From: Metellina segmentata
Lineage: Eukaryota; Arthropoda; Arachnida; Araneae; Tetragnathidae
Assembly (NCBI GenBank): GCA_947359465.1
Contig: OX375878.1
Coordinates: 81,075,627 to 81,139,626, forward strand
Length of the DNA: 64,000 bases
Direction: 5' to 3'
A program made the position numbers and the translations under genes. The number at the start of each line of letters is the position of its first letter. Within the stretch, counting starts at the first letter, position 1. This document shows positions 1 through 10,860 of this stretch, one piece after another. Under the pieces are notes generated by a model. That model was not told the origin of the DNA. It ran no database searches and was given only the letters and a program-made list of their open reading frames with translations.

Positions 1-307
1 TAGGAAAAAAGTGCCAATTGAGAAAATTTTAAATTTTCTAAGTACACCAAAATATGTTCCATGCATTTCGAAACAAAAAGTTTTCTTGTTCAAAAATTTA
101 GGGGTACTTGGTTTTCACCGGAAGCAGTGCCTTCAATTTTTAATTTACAGGAAAATCTGATCAATCATCGTTACTTTTTTAAGAATCGTTAACTTAATGT
201 GAGAAAATGTCGTCAAGAGGCGATAAAAAGCCAAATCAAGCAACCAAGGTGAATTTTCGCGTAGATATCACGTGACTACAGGCATGTCGTGGACGATTTT
301 TGAAGCA
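1..307. other. Flank of the first gypsy element, no gene seen
   Basis: AT-rich sequence with no convincing reading frame or repeat. Its last four bases (AGCA, 304-307) form the left target-site duplication of the gypsy element that follows. Confidence 0.6.
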
Positions 308-668
308 TGTAAATGCTCGGCTGGGCTGAAGGAACCTTTTGCAGCATTATTCAACTCGAGCGCCGGGCAACTTACGACTATGTGTGTGGGTGGTGGATTA
401 AAATAAATCGACAGGACTGCCTGGTCGTAATTACTGCGATTTATTAACAGCAATCATTGACTCTATATACATGAAAGCCGCGACTGAGTCGGATCGCGTC
501 TTTTTCACATCAAAGCGTCACATCACACTTTCCTTTTCGTACATCCGGGGCTCCCTTGAAAAATACATCTGCGCAACTTAACTGCGCATTGGAGGAGGAA
601 CCTCCCAGGCGCCATCTATTGGTCTCTTTCGAAACCAACAGTTGGGTGCTTAAAACATATATGTTACA
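308..668 (-). repeat. 3' LTR of gypsy element 1
   Basis: This 361-bp repeat is nearly identical to 6609-6969. The pol stop codon (complement of 664-666) lies inside its first bases in element orientation. Confidence 0.95.
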
Positions 669-3600
669 TACTCCCCCTCTGGTTTCGCCGACGTCCCGGC
701 AAGGAACCAGCATGCTTTCGCTTTGGACGCCCACGCTTTCGTAAGGGCGCCAAAGGCCGAGCATCGGAATCAAGGCAAGGTCTTAAAGCCGATGAGTGAT
801 AAACTCCCATTGAGACTTCAGCAGAGTCTGGATTGGCAATTTGATAAGTAATAGGTGATCGCTGAGTGAGAATGACATAGGGACCGTCCCTCCGAGGCAT
901 GAACTTGCTTGTTCGTTTCTTTTTGGCATTACTAACAGGGTGGAGTGTCACCCAAACAGAATCGCCCGGAGAAAAGCTCGGTCCTGAACTTCTTCCCTTA
1001 TCCGCACAGGCTTTTCTCTGGTCTTGTCTTTTCTCCATGGATAACTGTACTTCCGTGCTTAGGTTGGCAAATTTCTGAAGATAAGGGGTAATTTCGGGTA
1101 CAAAATTATCATTTGAGACAATAGAGCGAAGGTCATGTTGGACATCGTCTGTGGTTTTAAGTTCTCGACCAAAATGAAGAAAAGCTGCAGTCTGGCCCGT
1201 GGTCGAACATCTGGATGAGTTCATGGCGAAACGAATGATGGGCAACTTCTCAGACCATGCAGTGTGATCATTTCCCACAAGAATAGCCAGACGAGGCTTT
1301 AGGTCCCGATTCTTTCGCTCCACAGGGTTAGCTTGTGGGTGATATACAGGTATCAACTCCTGTTTGATTCCAAGAATGTAACAGACTTGTTGCATTGTAG
1401 CACTAATGAATTGCGTTCCGTTGTCGCTAATGACACGCCTGGGGATTCCATATCTTAGGAAAACTTCTTCGATGAGAGTTACAGCGCATTCCTTGGCAGT
1501 GGCATTGGGTAATGCAAATAGTTCAACCCATTTGGTGCAACAGTCTTCGACTATAAAAATCCATTTGTTTCCATCCTTTGAGTCAGGTAGAGGTCCGAAC
1601 AGATCAATCGCTAAGGTTTCAAAGCGCTGATTGTATATGGGAGTTCTGAGCAGTCCAGAAGGCTTCTGGTTCGAGGCTTTAAAACGGGCACATTCCACGC
1701 AACTTTTGACGTGTTCAGCAATGGATTTACGCAAACCAGGCCAAAAGTATCTCTGGGCAATCCGATGATATGTGCCCTCAACGCCATAGTGTCCTGCGGA
1801 TGGAGCATCATGGTATTCTTCTAATACCCTCTTCCGTTCCTGAAGAGGAACGACCAGCTGGGCTTCTTCCGAATCGGAGTCGGGGGAAAAACGATAGAGC
1901 ACACCTTGATTCATGATGTACCCTCTATCGGTCCAATTTGCAAAATCTGCGCTTTTCTCTACGCTTTCAAAACAGTCTATAATCTTCTTTAGCTCGTCAT
2001 CTTTCACTTGTTCTTCTCTTATGTCACTGGAACTTCTAGTGGGAATGTCAACAGATACCATACAGATATCACAATGATCTTCGGTTTGTTCACACAAAGG
2101 ACGAGACAACAAGTCAGCCACAACATTAGCCTTTCCTGGAATATATACTATTTGCAGATTGTGGGATTGGATCTGCAATGCCCATCTGGCTAACCTCCCA
2201 GTTGGAGATTTCAGGCTCATCAACCACCTCAGAGGTTGATGGTCAGAGGCTATGGTGATCTTTTGTCCCTCGATGTAACCGCGAAACTTCCCCAGGGCTC
2301 AGACAACAGCTAGGGCCTCACGCTCAGTGGTAGAATAATTTCGTTCAGCAGGAAGAAGGAGTCTGCTAGCATATTCTACGGGATGTTCTTCAGGAGGGTC
2401 TCCTTGAATTAGTACGGCACCCAGGGCGTAACTACTGGCATCCGTTCGGATTATGAAGGGCTTTGATGGATCACTTTGCTTGAGAATGGGGGGAGTGATC
2501 AACAACTCTTTTAAGGTGATGAAAGCCTTCTGTTCTTCTTCTGTCCATTTCCATGAGGCATTTTTCTTCGTCAAATTACTAAGGGGTCTAGCAATTTCAG
2601 AAAAGTTAGGGATGAAACGGCGATACCAAGAACAAGTTTGCAGAAACGATTGGACCTGTTTCACATTTCTAGGATTTGGCATTAACTGGATAGCGGAAGT
2701 CTTTTCAGGGTCAGCCTGGAGTCCGGATGGAGTTATCCAATGACCTAGGTACTTGACCTTAGAGCATCCAAAGTTGCATTTTTCCCGGTTGGCATGCAAC
2801 TTAAATTGAAGGAGTCGCTCAAATACAGCTCTCAAGTGTGAGAGATGCTCTTCAAAGGTCTCTGACAAGACAATTATGTCGTCAAGGTAAGACAGCAAGT
2901 GCATGTCTTTCAGACCCCCTCTGAAACGATCAATGAGTCTTTGGAAGGTTGCTGGTGCGTTTTTCAGCCCGAAAGGCATCCTGATAAAACGGTAAGTGCC
3001 AAATGGACAGGTGAAAGCAGTCTTGTCACGGTCTGTAACTGCCACGTTAACTTGATGGTAACCCACTCGCAAGTCAATCGTTGACATGTAGGATGTATGC
3101 TTTGCTTCGTGGAGCAAGTCGTCAATGAGTGGAAGAGGATAGGTATCAGTCTTCGTAATGGCATTCAGTTTGCGATAATCAACGCAAAATCTGTAGGTTC
3201 CATTTGGTTTTGGGATCAGAACCACAGGAGCCGCATATGGAGACTCGCAGTCCTCAATTATGCCTTCTTCCAACATTCTCTCTATCTCGTTTTTCATTAT
3301 ACTTTTCTTTACTGGGGAAACTCTGTACGGAGGTACTGCAACAGGTGGATGGTCCATAGTGTCTATCCGGTGTTCAATGAAAGGGGTAGCCTCTCCCCCT
3401 GGATGAAAGGACCTTTCATACTCGTTAAGGAGACAGTTCATCGTTTCACGCTGAGTTGACGTAAGGGCAAGGCCTTCCACCTCTCGAAGTGAGCACGAAT
3501 TAATTTTAATCTCGTTTCCGAATTTCTTAAATGACACAGACTTCATTTGTTCTGCAAATGGGTATTTGTGGCGAGGACTATCGCCGAAAAACCAGTCTCC

Positions 3601-4215
3601 TTCTTTTATATTTAGAACTACGCCAGATATCTTCAAAAAATCTGTTCCCAAAAGTGTTCGGTTTTCTTTGGCTTCGGGTAATGCAATCAAAGTGGTTGAA
3701 AAGAATCTTCCTTCAAGCTCCACGGTCACAAGGGTAGTGTAAACTGTCATTTCCGACTTGTGTCCATCCGCGAGGGATATGCTAAGATGAGTAGAAATAA
3801 ATTCCGCTCCCTGCTCTCGCAAGAGGTAGTACAGTGCTTCACCAGCGATGGAGTGACTCGCTCCAGAGTCAGCACATGCTGTTTCACATATTCCATTGAT
3901 GCTCACTCTCAGCACTGCAACTGGAGATGACTCAGCTGTACTAGAATGTAGTTGGACGCAACCAATTCGAGCCGGGTTATTCTGCACAGATGGATTACAC
4001 TTTGGGCATCGGGCTTTTATATAACCTGGTTCATTACATCCATAGCATCTTATAGCAGGTCGCTCCTCTTGGTTCGTTTCTTGCCTCGGCCTTTCAAACC
4101 TTTTCTGATAAAACTGGTTCTTCGAATTTCCCATTCTGGAAACTTCATCCTTATGTTTATTGAAAACTCTCTTCTTGAAATCAGGATTAGGGTCCTTCTT
4201 CATATTACTTCGCAA
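664..4215 (-). pseudogene. pol: Pol polyprotein of gypsy element 1, split by one in-frame stop
   Basis: The frame opens at TTG within the gag overlap, with no nearby ATG, so it probably needs frameshifting. In order it has a CCHC zinc knuckle (CYGCNEPGYIKARC), an aspartic protease (ADSGASHS), a reverse transcriptase (YLDDIIV) and the start of RNase H (RTDASSYALGA). A TGA at 2301-2299 follows EREALAVV. The same frame continues through the rest of RNase H and the integrase: HHCC motif (CVECARFK), DDE residues in AIDLFGPL, ISDNGTQF and HPQANPVERK, then a GPY/F-type C terminus (RRDGPYVILTQ). The stop codon is at 666-664, inside the 3' LTR. I found only this one break. The two halves are in the same frame, so it is a substitution and not an indel. 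Confidence 0.9.
669..684 (-). other. Polypurine tract of gypsy element 1
   Basis: On the minus strand CCAGAGGGGGAGTA runs directly into the 3' LTR. This is the usual plus-strand primer position. It overlaps the last codons of pol. Confidence 0.8.
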
Positions 4216-5167
4216 ATTGTCGAACGACTAGTTTTTCTGCAAGTTCCTTAGGGGAAGTGCAGTCGGCCCACTCATCAAGGAAATGTTCTTTAACTTCTGG
4301 AGGGGTTTTCCTCTTCATCTGGTCAGATATTATTAGATCCTTGAGTTGATCAAAATCCTGGATGTGCAGTTCAGATAGCCATCCCTCAAAATAAGTCCTC
4401 AGCTCGAAGTAAAAATCTCTCCAGGTGCTCTCATGTGTCTTTTTATGTTGAGAGAACAACTGCCTGAATTTTTCGGCACTGAGTTTGTAACGTTTCAGAA
4501 GCATTTCCCTGATGTATCTGTAATCTCTAGACTCCTCTTCTGGCTCTCTTGCAATCAGTTTAGCTACATCTGGTGGTAGGGCTCCTATCAGATAAGCCAC
4601 CCACTGATCCTCTGGTACTTTTATGAACTCTAACTGTCTTTCAAAAATGTTAAGGAAGAGACCCATATCGTCATCTTTTGGGTTGAAGCTAGGAAATAGT
4701 TTTCTCAATTCCCATTTAGGGTTTTCACTTTCCCTTTCGAGCCCAGTTTCTGTGGTCAAATTCACAGATTGAGCTTCAAGTTGCAACTTTATCTTTTCGA
4801 GTTCAAAAACTCTTTCCTTTTCGGCTTTCTTCAGTTCAAAAGCTCTTTCCTTTTCGGCTTTCTCCAGTTCAAAAGTTCTTTCCTTTTCGGCTTTCTCCAG
4901 TTCAAAAGTTCTTTCCTTTTCGGATTTCTCCAGTTCAAAAGTTCTTTCCTTTTCGGATTTCTCCAGTTCAAAAGTTCTTTCCCTTTCAGATTCTCTGTTC
5001 TCTATGATTGTTTTCAGGAGTTCTTTTGCGAATGTTTCTTCATAATGCTCTGAATTGACAATAATATCCTTTAGCTCAAAGATTTTCAGATTTTCTCTTA
5101 AGACCTCCCCTAGTTCCTCTGCTAGGATCCTAAGATCCTCCCGTCTACCTTTAGCCAAAAATGTCAT
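4205..5167 (-). CDS. gag: Gag polyprotein of gypsy element 1
   Basis: An intact frame of about 320 codons from the first ATG. The structural protein would assemble the retrotransposon particle. Residues about 45-120 form a charged coiled coil built on a ten-residue repeat (EKERTFELEK and variants, about seven units, mirrored in DNA by 30-bp repeats at about 4795-4985). The C-terminal half (from about PEDQWVAYLIG) is a helical capsid region resembling the SCAN domain, which is known to derive from gypsy capsids. The frame ends RQFAK and overlaps the pol frame by 11 nt in another frame, so pol is probably made by frameshifting there. The longer frame to 5179 begins at TTG; ATG at 5167-5165 is the likelier start. 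The zinc knuckle is encoded in the next frame, not in this one. Confidence 0.9.
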   Translation of the reverse strand: MTFLAKGRREDLRILAEELGEVLRENLKIFELKDIIVNSEHYEETFAKELLKTIIENRESERERTFELEKSEKERTFELEKSEKERTFELEKAEKERTFELEKAEKERAFELKKAEKERVFELEKIKLQLEAQSVNLTTETGLERESENPKWELRKLFPSFNPKDDDMGLFLNIFERQLEFIKVPEDQWVAYLIGALPPDVAKLIAREPEEESRDYRYIREMLLKRYKLSAEKFRQLFSQHKKTHESTWRDFYFELRTYFEGWLSELHIQDFDQLKDLIISDQMKRKTPPEVKEHFLDEWADCTSPKELAEKLVVRQFAK

Positions 5168-5179
5168 TTTTGTTTTCAA

Positions 5180-6589
5180 AACCAGCTTTTAACCAATTAG
5201 AGGTTCCTCTTACAATGAATTTTGAAAATAGATTTTTAAATGACTAAATGAAAGTACTAGATTTCATACAATATATATGAACGACAAAAATATATGCAAT
5301 AAATCCTAAACTCTAAAAGAGAACACACAATACTAGCACTAAATCTTATACCCTAAAAAGATAGAACACACAATACATATGCACTAAAACTTATACCTTA
5401 GCCTCATATATCATGTAACAATTATAACTCATATAATTCAAAATAATTGAGATTCATATGCGATGCAGCATTTCTAATGAAAGAGAGAACACAAAAATAT
5501 TAACACTATAAAACTTACTCCCTTGTCTCTCATATATCATGAAGCAATTTTAACTCAAATAATTCAAAACGAATTCCGATTCATATGCGATGCAGCATTT
5601 CTAATTACCAATTTATGCAAGTTGAAGTTAAATCGAAACTTGAATCACACTAAATCGATAAAGTTTTTCAAGCTGAAGTTAAATCGAAACTTGAAACACA
5701 ATAATTGAGATTCCTATGCGATGCAGCATTTCTAATTAAAGAGAGAACACAAAAATATTAACACTATAAATCTTACTCCCTAGTCTCTCATATATCATGA
5801 AGCAATTTTAACTCATATAATTCAAAACCAATTCCGATTCATATGCGATGCAGCATTTCTAATTACCAATTTATGCAAGTTGAAGTTAAATCGAAACTTG
5901 AATCACACTAAATCGATAAAGTTTTTCAAGCTGAAGTTAAATCGAAACTTGAAACACAATAATTGAGATTCCTATGCGATGCAGCATTTCTAATTAAAGA
6001 GAGAACACAAAAATATTAACACTATAAATCTTACTCCCTAGTCTCTCATATATCATGAAGCAATTTTAACTCATATAATTCAAAACCAATTCCGATTCAT
6101 ATGCGATGCAGCATTTCTAATTACCAATTTATGCAAGTTGAAGTTAAATCGAAACTTGAATCACACTAAATCGATAAAGTTTTTCAAGCTGAAGTTAAAT
6201 CGAAACTTGAAACACACTAACTTAACAAAGTTATGCAAGTTAAAGTTAAATCGAAACTTGAAACACACTAACCCTACAAAGTTATACAAGTTAAAGTTAA
6301 ATCGAAACTTGAATCACACTAAATTTACAAAGTTAGACAACTTGAAAAATCAATCAAATTTCTTATCTAGGTCCAAGAAAGACGATGTTCCGGATTATCA
6401 CTTTCCTGTAGAATGGCTCTCTTTCCACGTGCGACGACTCCAAGCGACCGCTTCCCGTCAATTCCACGTGTAGGCAAATCCAAGCGAACGCTTTTCCCGA
6501 TTTGCCGCGATCTCCAGACTGTAAAGTGTTGCTTCTGCGGAACACTACCAGCGATTTCCAGGCACCATTTCCGTCAATTCATCAATCCG
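5180..6589 (-). repeat. Leader of gypsy element 1 with nested tandem repeats
   Basis: This 1.4-kb segment lies between primer-binding site and gag. A 258-bp unit recurs (anchor GAAGCAATTTTAACTC at 5541, 5799 and 6057). Nested in it is a 51-bp unit built on AAGTTAAATCGAAACTTGAA, with about four consecutive copies at 6135-6340. Plus-strand frames across the units look like by-products of the repeat. Confidence 0.85.
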
Positions 6590-6607
6590 GCCCCACGTTG
6601 GGCGCCA
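6590..6607 (-). other. tRNA primer-binding site of gypsy element 1
   Basis: One base after the 5' LTR the minus strand reads TGGCGCCCAACGTGGGG. It starts with the TGG that pairs with a tRNA CCA end. I did not assign the tRNA. Confidence 0.75.
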
Positions 6608-6608
6608 A

Positions 6609-6969
6609 TGTAAATGCTCGGCTGGGCTGAAGGAACCTTTTGCAGCATTATTCAACTCGAGCGCCGGGCAACTTACGACTATGTGTGTGGGTGGTGAATT
6701 AAAATAAATCGACAGGACTGCCTGGTCGTAATTACTGCGATTTATTAACAGCAATCATTGACTCTATATACATGAAAGCCGCGACTGAGTCGGATCGCGT
6801 CTTTTTCACATCAAAGCGTCACATCACACTTTCCTTTTCGTACATCCGGGGCTCCCTTGAAAAATACATCTGCGCAACTTAACTGCGCATTGGAGGAGGA
6901 ACCTCCCAGGCGCCATCTATTGGTCTCTTTCGAAACCAACAGTTGGGTGCTTAAAACATATATGTTACA
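6609..6969 (-). repeat. 5' LTR of gypsy element 1
   Basis: This 361-bp repeat differs from the left LTR at one position that I can see. In element orientation it is followed at once by the primer-binding site. Confidence 0.95.
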
Positions 6970-7364
6970 AGCATGCTTTGTTTAATGTTGCCTTACAATT
7001 CTCACTAGCTTTTACAAGTCTAATCAACTTTCTTTCTGAAGCAGTTCAGTGGAATACAATTAAAGGAATTGAGGCCAACATCAGAAGATAAAAAAATTTT
7101 CAGATCACGTTTTCATTAACCCTTACCTGATTTTATTTTTCGAAAACACTAAAATTACCAGGGTATGCCAATTTAAATCAAGTGAATCACAAAAATCATG
7201 ACTTAAATGTGAAACTTAGAAATTTGTTTTCATTTAAGTTGAATAGCTATATCAAAACGAAATAACCTAGGACAGGATGCATGTTACTTCTTACTAATCT
7301 TAAAAAATGCGCTTCTACTTGGGAACACCCCACACAAGAATGGCCTCTTTAGTAACCATTACCA

Positions 7365-8061
7365 TTACCCTACTTTGAGGACACTAAATCGATTGGGATG
7401 ACAAGGCAGCAACTTTGGGAGACTATTAGGGAGTCCGATATCACTTGCTTCTTTACTATTATTAAAGGAAGTGCTCGTCTGTTTTGCGGCTGTAAAATCC
7501 TGACGATCTATGGCACTTATAGCAATGAGATTTGGCACACACGTAGTCCAAATTTTTTGCAATTTTTGGTTCACGGTGAAATTTTAAAATTCAATCTAGA
7601 AGATTTTAAAATTAATTTAATAGTTTTATTCTCCATAGGTTTTTTAACACGCTTCTACCAGAGAGAGAAGAATCGCCGAAATGACCTTTCCACGTCAGCT
7701 GTTGGATACTTGCCAAGTTTCTTTCCTCCAACAGATGGCGGAGAAAATTATTTTTTTCCCGTTTCCGCTTTGATTTTGCCCGAGGAATGATTTACAGTCA
7801 CAGTTCTTTTTTCTATCTCCAGACCGTTAGAGATAAAGTAAAAATTTCAACGGATTTGAAATATGCGGAAAATTTCAGTTTAGATTGATACCTAAAAATA
7901 TGATTTTTTTTTTAAATAAATAATTTTTTAATTGAATATATCTTAAACGCATTTGAAATCTGCGGAAAATTTTACACCAGATTAATACCTTACATCACAG
8001 CGTTGCCAGTGGTGTTGGTTTGCGAAGGGCAGAGGCAACGCCGGGCTAGCCACGCAGTGGC
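7365..8061 (+). repeat. Dispersed repeat, copy A (unknown class)
   Basis: Segments recur elsewhere in the window. TCCTGACGATCTATGGCACT recurs inverted at about 19995-20020. AGTAAAAATTTCAACGGATT with its flanks recurs at 47845-47945. TTGAAATCTGCGGAAAATTT recurs inverted near 61760. The last segment is also partly duplicated inside this copy (7850-7905 and 7940-7980). A frame at 7398-7790 has no recognisable domain. The copy stops at the TA where the next transposon is inserted. 6974-7364 holds nothing I recognise. Confidence 0.6.
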
Positions 8062-8063
8062 TA

Positions 8064-10858
8064 TACTCTGTTTCACCTTAACTTGTCAGTAGAGTAAAGG
8101 CTACGTTGACCGCATCACAGTCGTTGTCGTAGAAACTAGGGTTACAATGTCAGAAGAAGTCAGCTATAAGCGAGGAAATTCGCCCTTTTTGGCAAGGAGA
8201 GATAAAATGCACGTGGAAATTCTATACGTTTCACAGATCTTTAATTTCTAATGGCTCTTGCATTACATTTGTTAATTAAACAAAAAGCTACTCTATGTTA
8301 ATATAAATGCGTTTTGATTTTTCTAAATGAGTATTATTTTTAGTTATTTAAAAATATATATATTTAAAATTTTTTTACAATAAATGTTGTTTAAAAAAAC
8401 AGTCTATTTAAAGATGTGATGAACCATAAAATTCATTTTTTGAATTTACTTACCTGAAAGCTAAACACCTTGATTAATACTTCTTTTTTCAATTTTAATA
8501 ATTTTATTAAAGGAAATTAATCCAATTTAATTACTCCTTTGGTCTTACATTTGGTTGGACAAGGTAGGGGAGAGTGCGTCGTCTGCTAAAATATGTGTTT
8601 TTCTTAACAGCAAAATATAGTCTCCAAATTAAATCAAATTTATTCTGATATTAAAGAAAGTAAATAACAAATAAAAATACATATAACATAGAGGATATAA
8701 AATACATTCACAATAAATAAATAGAATATAAAAAATACAAATATAGTGAATACACATACAATAATAAAAAAAATGAAACCATTTTAAAAAAATTAGAGTT
8801 AAAAAAAATAAACCTTATATGTGTGAAACATATTCTGAAACTCGCGGAACGGTGTCGGGTTGATTAGTAGTAAATTATTAATTTTATGAATAATTTAAAA
8901 TAGTTTACAAGAAAGTGTACAGAAGAAACCAATCTCTTTCATGAATAGTAGTTACAATGAGAAAACTATATTTACGTTTTACTTATTCATCACATGCATT
9001 TATACATCATCAATATATGTAAAACATAGCAAACATCATAACAAATCTATTTACATTATAATATACTTATTCATCACATGAATTTACACATCATCATCAC
9101 TTAACATTTCCGAATCGCTATCAGACTCACTATTAAAAGAAATTACCAAGTTCTTACTTTCCCAAATATCATCCACAAGTCCATCTACTTCCCACATGTA
9201 TTTCTCTTTTTCAGTAACATGGTTTATGCAGTTTTTCCAATTTTGTACAGAGACCTTTTCAATCCCTTGGATGACTAAATCCTTCACATCGTTCAGTTTA
9301 AAAGTCTTGTTTTCCCTGGCAACGTGTCCTTTTACTTGACTCCATATCATTTCAATGGGATTAAGTTCACAGTGATACGGGGGAAGTCTCAAAACCTTAT
9401 GTCCAAATTTTTCGGCAATTTCTTCAACTCTGTATTTATCAAACATATGTTTGATTTCGCTAACTTTTTTCAACAGTTCAATCTTGATCATGTCCTGGTT
9501 CCACGTAATGTTTTTCAACGATAGCCATTCTTGAATTGCACTTTTTTTCCAAGATGTCGTCGGAATTTTTTCTTTCTTCACCGAGTGATAGGGGGCATTG
9601 TCCATCACTACAAAGCTGTTTCGTTTCAATTTAGGCATGATATCTTCAAACCACTTCTCAAAATGGTTACCATCCATTTCTTCGTGGTAGTCACCGGATT
9701 TTTTTCCTACAAAAATGTCAGCCGCATCAGGTACAAATCCTTCATCACTTCCGATATGGGTAATGATGAGTCTTCTTCCTTTTCCTTTTGGTGCAGCCAA
9801 GCCTGTTGTCAAACTTGAAGAGGAAGCTTCATTGGTGCTTTTGATGTTTTTGTCTTGCCATACTCGACTTTGTGAGTGTCCTTCATTCACCCATGTTTCA
9901 TCTAAATAATAGATTGAAGCATTTTCATTCTTCAGTTCTCTAATTTTTCGTAAATAATTTCTTCGCCATAAAATTATGTCGTGTCTTTCTAAAAGCATAG
10001 CCTGCCTTTTTCGCTTTTCAAAGGAAAATCCCAAATCTTTCAGTATCCTGTACAGTGTACTTCGGCTAATGTTTGTCGAAAAAATATCCTTATCATTGTT
10101 AATTTCATTTAGAACTTTGTCCAATGTAGGAATTTCATTTCGACGAAAACAATCATGAATTTTTCGTCGGATGCACGATAAAGTAAAGTTGTCATATTTC
10201 ATCATTCTTGTTCTTTTTCCAACGGCATAAGGTCGTTTTTTTCCTGGAGTACTCAAAGGACTTGTCTTCTTTTCTTTTTTCAAACGAAAAACAGTTCTTT
10301 TGGAAACACCAGTTAGTTGAGACACCTTTCCGACGATTTGGTTAATGGAATCACTATGGTTTTCTTCTCGAAGTCTAGAATAAACATTCAATATGTTCCT
10401 GCGAGCTCCACTACCAATTGATTTTCCTTGCTTTGATGGCGTATACAGCTTGGATGGTGACGTTCCTTTTTCAGCCATGTTCAGAGTATCAAACACACTC
10501 CAATAAAATAGCACAAGAGAGATATGAACGTAAATACACACGCTAGCAAAGACGCAGAGCGAAATGGCGCAGACTTGGCCGGAAAGCGTATTTAGCTCGC
10601 CAGAAATGTTACCATGGAAACCGGTTTAGAATTCCGTTTCGGATATATTCATTCGCTTCGGTCAAAAAAAAATGCTTTTTACAAATAAATAACCGATTAT
10701 AAAGGTTCAAAAATCACTCCTTCATTGTAGGACAATTTTTACACGTTTATATGCATTTTCTTTATTTTAAATTCCAAATCAAGTTGGAATTATTTTTCAT
10801 GCGGATGAACATCATTTCTGCCTTTCCCAATACTGACAAGTTAAGGTGAAACAGAGTA
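8064..10858 (-). mobile_element. Intact IS630/Tc1-mariner-superfamily transposon with DD82E transposase
   Basis: A 2795-bp element flanked by TA dinucleotides (8062-8063 and 10859-10860). Its terminal inverted repeats are identical over 28 bp: 8064-8091 and the complement of 10858-10831, starting TACTCTGTTTCACCTTAAC. It encodes one uninterrupted transposase on the minus strand. The remaining 1 kb on the left (8098-9083) is AT-rich, without a gene, and holds a short partial duplication around 8985 and 9068. Perfect TIRs plus an intact frame suggest recent mobility. Confidence 0.9.
9084..10478 (-). CDS. DDE transposase, DD82E type (Sailor-like)
   Basis: An intact frame of about 464 codons from the ATG at MAEKGTSPSK. 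A longer frame reaching 10541 would add 21 hydrophobic residues and I think it unlikely. The N-terminal part carries a helix-turn-helix (around VSQLTGVSKRTVFRLK) for binding the inverted repeats. The catalytic core has YYLDETWVNEGHS (first Asp), FVVMDNAPYHS (second Asp) and CELNPIEMIW (Glu). These are the DDE_3/IS630 residues used for cut-and-paste transposition at TA. I count 82 residues between second Asp and Glu, far more than the roughly 34-41 of classical Tc1/mariner. From memory this spacing was reported for a group called Sailor. The C terminus is acidic and serine-rich (SESDSDSEMLSDDDV). No break is visible. Confidence 0.9.
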   Translation of the reverse strand: MAEKGTSPSKLYTPSKQGKSIGSGARRNILNVYSRLREENHSDSINQIVGKVSQLTGVSKRTVFRLKKEKKTSPLSTPGKKRPYAVGKRTRMMKYDNFTLSCIRRKIHDCFRRNEIPTLDKVLNEINNDKDIFSTNISRSTLYRILKDLGFSFEKRKRQAMLLERHDIILWRRNYLRKIRELKNENASIYYLDETWVNEGHSQSRVWQDKNIKSTNEASSSSLTTGLAAPKGKGRRLIITHIGSDEGFVPDAADIFVGKKSGDYHEEMDGNHFEKWFEDIMPKLKRNSFVVMDNAPYHSVKKEKIPTTSWKKSAIQEWLSLKNITWNQDMIKIELLKKVSEIKHMFDKYRVEEIAEKFGHKVLRLPPYHCELNPIEMIWSQVKGHVARENKTFKLNDVKDLVIQGIEKVSVQNWKNCINHVTEKEKYMWEVDGLVDDIWESKNLVISFNSESDSDSEMLSDDDV

Positions 10859-10860
10859 TA

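Larger units (their letters stand above)
308..6969 (-). mobile_element. Complete young Ty3/gypsy LTR retrotransposon
   Basis: A 6.66-kb element lies on the minus strand between two 361-bp LTRs (308-668 and 6609-6969). The LTRs begin TGTAAATG and end GTTACA. A 4-bp duplication, AGCA, flanks it (304-307 and 6970-6973). In element order it has the 5' LTR, a primer-binding site, a long repeat-rich leader, gag, pol (protease, reverse transcriptase, RNase H, integrase), a polypurine tract and the 3' LTR. There is no env-like frame. Comparing the LTRs by eye I see one substitution (G in the left copy, A in the right, inside GTGGTG[G/A]ATT), so the insertion is recent. Pol carries one in-frame stop, so this copy is probably not autonomous as it stands. 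The gag resembles the SCAN-like capsid seen in some animal gypsy lineages. Confidence 0.95.

Noticed and set aside
4769..5053. Plus-strand frame of FLFGFLQFKSS repeats
   Set aside because: It is the antisense of the gag coiled-coil repeat. The 30-bp period keeps it open.
5440..6340. CRISPR-like array
   Set aside because: Units are contiguous tandem repeats without unique spacers, in a eukaryotic retrotransposon leader.
6138..6473. Plus-strand frame with repeated KLNRNLKHTN
   Set aside because: Arises from the 51-bp tandem repeat in the gypsy leader, on the strand opposite to the element.
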